DNA of 60,497 nucleotides from Chloroflexota bacterium (lineage in GTDB: Bacteria; Chloroflexota; UBA6077; JACCZL01). Positions 54,606 to 60,497 of this stretch are shown piece after piece; positions within the stretch are counted from its first letter, which is position 1, and each line of letters starts with the position of its first letter. Both the position numbers and the translations under genes were made by a program. The DNA is taken from the NCBI GenBank assembly GCA_020850535.1, contig JADZEM010000186.1:1-60497 (forward strand), in the 5' to 3' direction. The notes beneath the pieces were generated by a model that saw nothing but the letters and a program-made list of their open reading frames with translations, did not search any database and was not told the DNA's origin.

Positions 54606-56315
54606 CTACGGCTGGCGGTTCCTCTGCTTCTCGCGGCGAGCAGGGGTCGCCGCCACCTGCGCCTTTGGCGGGGCGAGCGTCAGCCGCTTGAGCCGCCGGC
54701 CGCTCTCGGCCACCGCGACCTCGCCGGCCAGGACCGGCAGCATCGCGTCGAGGTCCGGGGCCTCGCTGACCTCTCCCGCATCGTCGAACAACAGGAACCG
54801 GTCGAACGAGCGCATCAGCCAGCGGTCGTGGGTCACGCCGACCACCGTGCCCGTGAACTCGTCGAGGGCGTGCTCCAACGCCTCCGACGAGTCGAGATCC
54901 AGGTTGTCGGTCGGCTCGTCCAGCAGCAAGAGATTCGCGCCAGCCCGTTCCAGCAACAGGACTTGCAGGCGCGCCTGCTGCCCGCCCGACAGCGTCTCGA
55001 ACCGCTGCTGGGCGCACGGCTGCAGCTCGTAGCGGGCCAGGATCGCCATCGAGGACGACAGCGAGATGTCCGCGCGCTGGAGGATCTCCAGCACCGTCAG
55101 CCCGCGCCACTCCGGATGCTCGTGCAACTGGCTGAAATAGCCGACCTTGATGCGCGCACCGTACTGCAGCATGCCGGAGTGCCTGACCGGCTCGCCTGCC
55201 GCCAGCCGCAGGAAGTGCGACTTGCCCGTGCCGTTCGGCCCGAGGACAGCGACACGCTCGCCCTGGCGGATCAGCAGGTCGAACGGGTGGATCAGCCCGT
55301 CGATCTCCAGGCCGGTGCACTCCAGCACCTTGCGGCCCGAGTCCGAGCCGCGCAGCCGCATCCGAATCCGCTGGTTGCGAACGGGCGGCGTCGGCGGGCC
55401 GGCCTCCACGAACTTCCGCCAGCGGGTCTCAGCAGCGTCCGCCCGCGATGCGTTCGCGTCGCTCGATGCCGCCCGAATCTTCATGGTGCGGAAGTACTGG
55501 AACAGCCGGCGCTCCTCGTCGTTCCAGCGCTGCAACGCCTCTTCGAGCCGCTCCTGGCGCGCCTCACGGGCCTCGTAGTACGTGCCGAACGACTCGCCAT
55601 GCACCCACGCGCCGTGTCCTTCAAGCGTCACGACCTTGCGTGTGGCGCGCACCAGCAGCTCACGGTCATGGCTGACCAGCAGAACCGTCTTGTTGAGCGC
55701 GTTGAGCTGCCGCTCCAGCCAGCGCTTCCCGACGATGTCCAGGAAGTTGTCTGGCTCGTCCAGCAGGAGGTTTTCGCAGTCGGAGGTCAGCAGCATTTCG
55801 AGCGCCAGCCGCTTCTGCTCGCCGCCCGACAACTGACGCACGGGGCGATCGGCGGCCTGATCCAGCGTCTGCCCGAGGACCGACGCCGTGCAGCGATCCC
55901 ACAGCCCTTCCAGGGTGTAGCCGCCAGCCTCACCCCAGTGGGCGATGGCGTCGGCGTACCGCACGCCGGCGTCGTCCGAGGCATCCGACATCAGGGCGCG
56001 CTCGGCGTCGATCAGCTCGAGGGCGTGCGTTCGGAGCGGCTCGGGTGAGACGTAGGCCAGCAACTCGCGGACCGTGGCGTCAGCATCACCGCGATGTACC
56101 TGCTGCGGCATGTACTGCAGCCGACCGTCGATCTGAATCGCGCCGTTGCTCGGCTGCAGCTCACGGGCCAGCAGCCTCAGCAGCGTGCTCTTGCCGACGC
56201 CGTTGACGCCGACCAGCGAGGCGTGCTCGCGGTCGCCTATCCGAAACGAGACGCCGCTGAAGAGCAGGCCGCCGCCAGGGTGCTCGTAGTCAAGGTCTTG
56301 CACCACAATCGCCAT
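54606..56315 (-). CDS. ABC-F family ATPase
   Basis: A 569-residue soluble protein with two ATP-binding cassettes. The first has GVNGVGKST, LSGGEQKRL and LLLDEPDNFLD; the second has GPNGTGKSH, LSGGQQARL and LLLDEPTDNLD. A linker of about 60-80 residues between them is charged and helical. No membrane domain is present, so this is an ABC-F protein, acting on the ribosome (translation rescue or antibiotic protection) rather than in transport. The C-terminal tail is basic. It is encoded alone; the next gene to the right is on the same strand, 49 bp away. Confidence 0.93.
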   Translation of the reverse strand: MAIVVQDLDYEHPGGGLLFSGVSFRIGDREHASLVGVNGVGKSTLLRLLARELQPSNGAIQIDGRLQYMPQQVHRGDADATVRELLAYVSPEPLRTHALELIDAERALMSDASDDAGVRYADAIAHWGEAGGYTLEGLWDRCTASVLGQTLDQAADRPVRQLSGGEQKRLALEMLLTSDCENLLLDEPDNFLDIVGKRWLERQLNALNKTVLLVSHDRELLVRATRKVVTLEGHGAWVHGESFGTYYEAREARQERLEEALQRWNDEERRLFQYFRTMKIRAASSDANASRADAAETRWRKFVEAGPPTPPVRNQRIRMRLRGSDSGRKVLECTGLEIDGLIHPFDLLIRQGERVAVLGPNGTGKSHFLRLAAGEPVRHSGMLQYGARIKVGYFSQLHEHPEWRGLTVLEILQRADISLSSSMAILARYELQPCAQQRFETLSGGQQARLQVLLLERAGANLLLLDEPTDNLDLDSSEALEHALDEFTGTVVGVTHDRWLMRSFDRFLLFDDAGEVSEAPDLDAMLPVLAGEVAVAESGRRLKRLTLAPPKAQVAATPARREKQRNRQP

Positions 56316-56364
56316 GGTCCACGTCAGCCTTCTGCGCCGACTGGCGCGAACTGGTCCGCGAGGT

Positions 56365-57303
56365 CTACCGTCCGCGAGCGAGGACCGCCGACAGCCCGGC
56401 CGACGCCAGCTCAGCCGACACCGACACGATGCGGTACAGGATACTGGTGACGGCGGCGGCGGGGGCTGGCATGCCGATGGCGGTGAGCAAGACCGTCATC
56501 AATCCCTCACGCGCGCCCAGCCCGGCCGGCGCGATCGGCACCGCCAGCCCGAACAGGTAGCTCAGGGCCGCGATGCCGCTGACGGCCGGCAGGTCGGCCC
56601 AGGACAGCGTCTCCCAGCCGACCACCGTGTGCGCCGTGGCGAACAGGCCAATCGACATCGTGACCCAGAGCACCACGTACCCGGCGAGCAGCAGGATGAT
56701 CACGCGGTAGGGCGGCAGGTCGGTGCACAGCTCGGTGTTCTTGCCGGGCAGCTTCTTCGAGGCGAAGCGCAGGATCGGGCCCATCACGCGGGGGTGCAGC
56801 CCGATCAGGCCGGCCGGCAACGCCAGCCAGGAGACCCAGCCGATCAGCTCCAGGTGCTCGGCGATGCCCTGGCCGCGCAAGAGGATCGGGATGCTGATGA
56901 CGCTCACCAGCGCCGCCCCCAGCAGCGAGAGCGCCAGCTCCACCAGGACGCTGGTGACGCCAATCGAGGCCGGCTGGCCGCGCTCGCTGAGGAGCGCCAC
57001 GCGCCCGGCCGCGTGCATCACCTTGCCTGGGAGATACTTGCCGATATTCGTCACCAGGAAGATGCGACAGCCGTCGAGCGTGCTGACGTTGCCGCCCAGC
57101 CCCCGATAGATGATCAGCCAGAGTGGCGCCGTCGAGATCGACGTACACACCATCAGCAGGAAGGCGATGCCGACCGGCAGCGGGTGAAACTGCCACTGGT
57201 AGTCTGCGAGGGTCGGGTCATTCCAGCTTCGCCAGAGCGTGTACCCAACGCCGAGCACCAGGACGACGGCGAGGGCCGCCCTCAGCGCGGGATGACGCAG
57301 CAT
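56365..57303 (-). CDS. LPG-synthase-type membrane protein (UPF0104)
   Basis: A 312-residue polytopic membrane protein with about eight helices. It has the family's GKYLPGK (about 110) and the PAGLGAREG loop (about 255-263). These proteins share the transmembrane part of lysylphosphatidylglycerol synthases and many act as lipid flippases or glycolipid transport partners. Here no synthase domain is attached, so lipid or polyprenol-glycan movement is more likely. It lies between an ABC-F gene and a GT4 gene, and may serve the glycan pathway. Confidence 0.83.
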   Translation of the reverse strand: MLRHPALRAALAVVLVLGVGYTLWRSWNDPTLADYQWQFHPLPVGIAFLLMVCTSISTAPLWLIIYRGLGGNVSTLDGCRIFLVTNIGKYLPGKVMHAAGRVALLSERGQPASIGVTSVLVELALSLLGAALVSVISIPILLRGQGIAEHLELIGWVSWLALPAGLIGLHPRVMGPILRFASKKLPGKNTELCTDLPPYRVIILLLAGYVVLWVTMSIGLFATAHTVVGWETLSWADLPAVSGIAALSYLFGLAVPIAPAGLGAREGLMTVLLTAIGMPAPAAAVTSILYRIVSVSAELASAGLSAVLARGR

Positions 57304-57422
57304 GCCTGGGGGCGGTCGGCGACGGTGGCGTGGTCACGTACGACCTTCGAGGGCGACATAGCGCTAAGGCTACCGGATCGGCGCGCCGCGACGAAAGGTA
57401 CGAAACGTCACACTCCCGACCG

Positions 57423-58637
57423 TCAGCCTCCGCCGACGAGGCGTCGGTAGAAGGTCGTCAGACGCTCGGCGGCAACCGCCCAGCTCTCGGAGGTGGCGGC
57501 TGCTTGCTGGCCGGCCAGGCCGAGGCGCGCGGCGAGATCCGGATCGGCCAGCAGGCGTGAGATGGCGGCAGCAAGCTCGACGGGCTGGCCGGGCGGAGCC
57601 AGCAGGCCACTCTCGCCGTCCGCGATGACCTCGGGGAGATCGCCGGTGGCGGTGGCGACGACGGGGCAGGCAACGCCTCGCGCCGAGAAGAGCATGCCGC
57701 TGGCGGTCGTCTCGCGATACGGCAACACCAGCAGATCGGCGGCGCTGAGGTAGGCGGCCAGCCGCGACTCTGGCAGGAAGGCCAGGTCGAAAATGGCGCG
57801 GTCCAGCAGGCCGTGCGCTTCGAGCCGCTGCCGGTACGGGCCGAACGGCTCGTTCGGTTTCCCGGCGACGACCAGTCGGGCCGATGGGCGCTCAGGAGCC
57901 ACCAGAGCGAACGCCTCGATCAGGTCAGCCAGGCCCTTGTACGGCTCGATCAGCCCCGCGAACAGGATCAGCTCGGCGTCGGGCGGCAGGCCAAGCTGAC
58001 GGCGGGCTTCAGCACGCGGGAGCGGCGGCGTGTCGAGGAGCAGCGGCCCGTGGGGCACGACGGCGATACGATCTGGAGCGATGCCCCAACGGTCGCGGAG
58101 CGCGGCGGCGCTGCGCTCGCTGTGGACCACGAGGCCGTCGGCACGCCGGAACAGCCGCTCGTAGCGGGCAGCGACGGCCGGCGGAGCGTCGTGCGGCGCG
58201 AGGTTGTGGACCGTGTAGACCAGCGGCACGCCACGACGTCGGATCAGCGGCCCGAGACGCGCATCCAGGCGCGGCTCGAAGCTCCACTGGATGTGAACGA
58301 CGTCCGCCGGGTGGCGACGCAGATCGGCCAGCAGCGTCAGCCAGTTCAGCGGGTACTCGGCGGCTTTCAGCGCGCGCCGCGCGGACGGCCGGCCGGTCAG
58401 CCCGATCTGTCGGGCCGCCCCAGACCCGGCCACCCGAAAGAAGCGCTCATCGAGCCGGTAGCCCCGCGGCGCGGGCAGCCTCTCGTAGAGAAAGCGAGAG
58501 GTCGCCAACGTCACATCGCAGCCGGCGGCGGCCAGGGCGGCGCACAGGGCGCGGTCGTAGGGCGGCGTGTTGGCGTTCGGGTCGAGCTGCAGGACCCGAA
58601 GCCGCCGGCCGACCGGTATCATCCCGCGCGTGTGCAT
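57423..58637 (-). CDS. GT4-family glycosyltransferase (404 aa)
   Basis: A cytoplasmic GT-B fold enzyme. An N-terminal domain begins RVLQLDPNANTPPYDRAL, and a nucleotide-sugar domain follows with ILFAGLIEPYKGLADLIEAF, LPYRETTASGMLFSARGVACPV and the EVIADGESGLLAPPG motif. These are the usual GT4 E(x7)E-like positions, here somewhat altered. The open frame extends to 59423, but that part is antisense to the neighbouring gene. ATG at 58637 (or 58622) faces the other gene's ATG with only 9 bp between them. The acceptor is unknown; likely a surface glycan. Confidence 0.87.
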   Translation of the reverse strand: MHTRGMIPVGRRLRVLQLDPNANTPPYDRALCAALAAAGCDVTLATSRFLYERLPAPRGYRLDERFFRVAGSGAARQIGLTGRPSARRALKAAEYPLNWLTLLADLRRHPADVVHIQWSFEPRLDARLGPLIRRRGVPLVYTVHNLAPHDAPPAVAARYERLFRRADGLVVHSERSAAALRDRWGIAPDRIAVVPHGPLLLDTPPLPRAEARRQLGLPPDAELILFAGLIEPYKGLADLIEAFALVAPERPSARLVVAGKPNEPFGPYRQRLEAHGLLDRAIFDLAFLPESRLAAYLSAADLLVLPYRETTASGMLFSARGVACPVVATATGDLPEVIADGESGLLAPPGQPVELAAAISRLLADPDLAARLGLAGQQAAATSESWAVAAERLTTFYRRLVGGG

Positions 58638-58646
58638 GGCAGCAGT

Positions 58647-59879
58647 ATGCGCGTCCTGATCCTTACGCATCACTATCCGCCCGAGGTCGGCGCGCCACAG
58701 ACCCGGCTGAGCGGCACGGCGCGCTTTCTGCGCGACCGTGGTCATGATGTGGCCGTCGTGACGGCGATGCCGTCCTACCCGACGGGCGTCATCCCCGAGC
58801 GCTATCGGCGGTCGCCCCGCCTGAGCCAGCGGATCGACGGCATCCAGGTCGAACGGACCTGGACCTACGCGAAGCCCGGCGGCTCGATCGGGCTGCGGCT
58901 GGCGAATCAGCTGTCGTTCACGGGGTCGGCGCTGGCGGCCCTGCCGGCGGTCGGGCCGCGCGACGTGATCCTGGTCGAGAGCCCGCCGCTCTTCCTCGGA
59001 TTCACCGGGGCGCTCTACAGCGCGGCCCTGCGCGCCCCGATGGTCCTGCACGTCTCCGACCTCTGGCCGGCCGTCCCCATCGAGCTTGGCGCGCTCAAGA
59101 ACCAGCGGGCGATCCAGGCCGCACACCTGTTCGAGCGGGGAGTGTACCGGGCCAGCCGACGGCTGATCGTGGTCACCGAACGCTGGCGGGATCAGATCGC
59201 CGCCGACGGCGTGCCGGCCGAGAAGATCGACCTGGTGACGAACGGCGTCGATGCGACGTTCCTCGACCCGACGCTTGCCGCGTCGGAGCGGCTGCGCGTC
59301 CGCGCCGAACTCGGACTGGCCGACAAGGTGGTCGTCGCCTGCATCGGGACGGTCAGCTTCGTGTACGGCTACGACGCCATCCTGGACGCTGCCGGGCAAC
59401 TCGCGGCGCGGCTCGACGTGCACTTCTTGATCGTCGGCGACGGCTCCCAGAGGGCGGCAGTGACCGAGACGCTCGCCTCACGCGGCCTGACAAACGTGAC
59501 GCTGCTGCCGGCCCAGCCGCATGCCCGCATCCGGGCGCTGCTGGCCGCATCGGACATCTCGGTCAGTGCGCTGTTGCCGATGCCCGTGACGCGGGGGCAG
59601 TTGCCGGTCCGGATCCTCGAAGCGATGGCGATGGCCCGCCCGGTGATCTTCAGCGGCGAGGGGGTGGCCGCCCGGCTGGTAGCCGAGAGCGATGCCGGCA
59701 TCGTGACGCCGCCTGCCGATCCGTCCGCACTGGCGGCCGCCATCACGACGCTGGCGGACGCCCCTGAACGACGGGCTGTTCACGGCGCAGCAGGCCGCGC
59801 CACGATCCTCGACCGCTTCAACCGCGCGACGGTCGCTGGCAAGATCGAAGCGTCATTGCTGCGCGCCATCGACGGCTAG
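58647..59879 (+). CDS. GT4-family glycosyltransferase (410 aa, WbuB-like)
   Basis: A GT-B glycosyltransferase starting RVLILTHHYPPEVGAPQTRLSG, the hallmark of the WbuB/WcaI group. It then has VVTAMPSYPTG, SDLWPAVPIELGALKN, VVTERWRD and LVTNGVDATFLDP. It likely moves a sugar from a nucleotide donor onto a lipid-linked saccharide at the inner face of the membrane. The ATG at 58647 is chosen from the conserved start. It is divergent from the other GT4 gene, and both may share one control region that overlaps their coding sequence. Repeat-rich DNA follows. Confidence 0.9.
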   Translation: MRVLILTHHYPPEVGAPQTRLSGTARFLRDRGHDVAVVTAMPSYPTGVIPERYRRSPRLSQRIDGIQVERTWTYAKPGGSIGLRLANQLSFTGSALAALPAVGPRDVILVESPPLFLGFTGALYSAALRAPMVLHVSDLWPAVPIELGALKNQRAIQAAHLFERGVYRASRRLIVVTERWRDQIAADGVPAEKIDLVTNGVDATFLDPTLAASERLRVRAELGLADKVVVACIGTVSFVYGYDAILDAAGQLAARLDVHFLIVGDGSQRAAVTETLASRGLTNVTLLPAQPHARIRALLAASDISVSALLPMPVTRGQLPVRILEAMAMARPVIFSGEGVAARLVAESDAGIVTPPADPSALAAAITTLADAPERRAVHGAAGRATILDRFNRATVAGKIEASLLRAIDG

Positions 59880-59921
59880 TGGCTCGTCTGGCGTCGATCA
59901 CAGGGTCGCTCAGTGCCGGTC

Positions 59922-60031
59922 GTCATCCCGACCGCAGCGAGGCACGAGCGGAGTGGAGAGGGATCTTCTCCTTCTGTGGCGTGAGGAAGATCCCTCGACT
60001 GCGTTCGCACGCTCACGTCGCTCGGGATGAC
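59922..60031. repeat. Dispersed repeat family B, copy 4
   Basis: Ends GTCATCCCGACCGCAGCGA and CGCTCGGGATGAC, with inner GGGATCTTC and GAAGATCCC as a reverse-complement pair. It is about 110 bp and close to the 35542 copy, including CCTCGACTGCGTTCGCA and GCTCACGTCGCTCGG. Confidence 0.8.
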
Positions 60032-60043
60032 GGGGGAGGTCGT

Positions 60044-60064
60044 CAGGGCGATTGCATGTTGATG
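60044..60064 (-). repeat. Motif C, inverted copy
   Basis: CAGGGCGATTGCATGTTGATG is the reverse complement of the motif that reads AACATGC-ATCGCCCTG at 60242-60262 and 7628-7648. With the 60242 copy it brackets the 131-bp palindrome. Confidence 0.6.
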
Positions 60065-60079
60065 TCGTCGTGCCGCCTC

Positions 60080-60210
60080 GTCGGGGCTTGAAAGCCCCGC
60101 CTACCATCCTGCAGTCGCTGCGCGACGCGCCAGTCGCACCAGTGCCTGCCGTTCCCGGTGTCCGTCGCGCAGCGACGGCATGCGTGTAGGCGGGGACTTC
60201 AGTCCCCGAC
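60080..60210. repeat. 131-bp nested palindromic element
   Basis: The outer 25-bp arms (60080-60104 and 60186-60210) pair at 21 of 25 positions, and each arm is itself a hairpin (GGGGCT-TGAA-AGCCCC and GGGGACT-TC-AGTCCCC). Inside, GTCGCTGCGCGAC (60114-60126) pairs perfectly with GTCGCGCAGCGAC (60164-60176). It has no coding capacity and may be a MITE. Confidence 0.8.
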
Positions 60211-60241
60211 CGCCCGTTCCATGATGCTCCGGGTACACCAA

Positions 60242-60262
60242 TGAACATGCCATCGCCCTGGG
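60242..60262 (+). repeat. Motif C, direct copy
   Basis: TGAACATGCCATCGCCCTGGG matches the 7628 copy and, reversed, the 60044 copy. Short and of unknown role. Confidence 0.55.
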
Positions 60263-60272
60263 GGGAGGGGCC

Positions 60273-60374
60273 TCAGGCTTGCCCTGAGCGTGCCGAACGG
60301 GTCGCTTCGCTCGCGATGACGGTGAAGCGTCGGCAGAGATCCAACCCGGCAGGTTACGACTGACAGACCACTAG
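60273..60374. repeat. Dispersed repeat family B, partial copy with shared tail
   Basis: TCAGGCTTGCCCTGAGCGTGCCGAACGGGTCGCTT is closely related to 51044-51075. The tail GAAGCGTCG ... TTACGACTGACAGACCACTAG parallels 51089-51140. The left end is missing, so it is a partial copy. Confidence 0.7.
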
Positions 60375-60497
60375 AAGCCCGGCCGAAAAGTGGCAGTTCT
60401 GATGGTGCTGGGCCATGTTGAGGGTTGCAGGAGGTCGGCAGCCGTCGAATCGGGCGGGAACCATTGCTGATTCGGGGTGGGCCGCAGAGCGGCGTCC

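Larger units (their letters stand above)
59880..60497. other. Repeat-rich right end, no gene supported
   Basis: This 618-bp stretch is made mostly of the repeats listed separately (59922-60031, 60080-60210, 60273-60374). The last 120 bp hold no recognised gene; a gene might begin beyond the window. Confidence 0.6.

Noticed and set aside
57423-59423. Long minus-strand frame continuing the GT4 gene through the neighbouring gene
   Set aside because: The part beyond 58637 is antisense to the opposite GT4 gene and has no domain sequence.

Overview
The window is about 60 kb of very GC-rich bacterial DNA. It most likely comes from a member of the Chloroflexota (Thermomicrobia/Sphaerobacter-like). 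That is inferred from the style of the gene set: FHA and zinc-ribbon signalling proteins, many membrane GT39/GT87-type glycosyltransferases, luciferase-like flavin oxidoreductases, a DUF1501/DUF1800 pair, and GC-rich dispersed palindromic repeats between genes. No rRNA, tRNA, CRISPR array, intact transposase or complete prophage was seen.

Layout. (1) 1-599: the 3' end of a family-5 ABC substrate-binding protein, closed by a strong terminator. (2) 759-14403: a signalling and lipid block. It has a PP2C-GAF-PAS-adenylate cyclase, an MMPL transporter with C-terminal zinc ribbons, two small zinc-ribbon proteins, two FHA proteins, FabF, a cNMP-binding patatin phospholipase and a GTPase-like DUF697 membrane protein. 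(3) 14421-17709: a perfect-looking 42-bp inverted repeat, a tartrate/D-malate dehydrogenase and a membrane-fused spermidine-synthase-like protein. (4) 17977-21997: a tight cassette with its own promoter: DUF4956 membrane protein, thymidylate-kinase-like protein, a second kinase-like protein fused to a Ppx/GppA-type HD domain, a 65-aa protein and a CYTH (triphosphate tunnel) protein. This is the best candidate for an under-described system, probably linked to polyphosphate or triphosphate. (5) 22005-29848: an orphan substrate-binding lipoprotein, an SH3 protein, a degenerate metallo-beta-lactamase-fold protein, a GDSL hydrolase and a MacB/FtsX-like ABC exporter. (6) 30589-45494: an island of eight polytopic glycosyltransferase-type proteins plus an SGNH hydrolase, probably for an envelope glycan or lipoglycan. 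(7) 45653-53974: small proteins, two flavin oxidoreductases, an MFS transporter and the DUF1800/DUF1501 pair. (8) 54133-59879: a decayed tyrosine recombinase, an ABC-F ATPase, a flippase-like membrane protein and two divergent GT4 glycosyltransferases.

How genes may work together. The cyclase and the cNMP-binding patatin could form a local cAMP circuit. The PP2C phosphatase and FHA proteins imply Ser/Thr phosphorylation, although no kinase is in the window. The GT island, the GT4 pair and the LPG-synthase-type membrane protein all point to surface glycan assembly.

Four kinds of dispersed repeat occupy the intergenic spaces: a GC-rich CCCTCTCCC/GGGAGAGGG inverted repeat (two loci), a GTCATCCCGA...TCGGGATGAC element (several copies), a 131-bp nested palindrome near the right end, and a short AACATGCAATCGCCCTG motif (three copies). 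All functions are inferred from reading the sequence; no database search was run.
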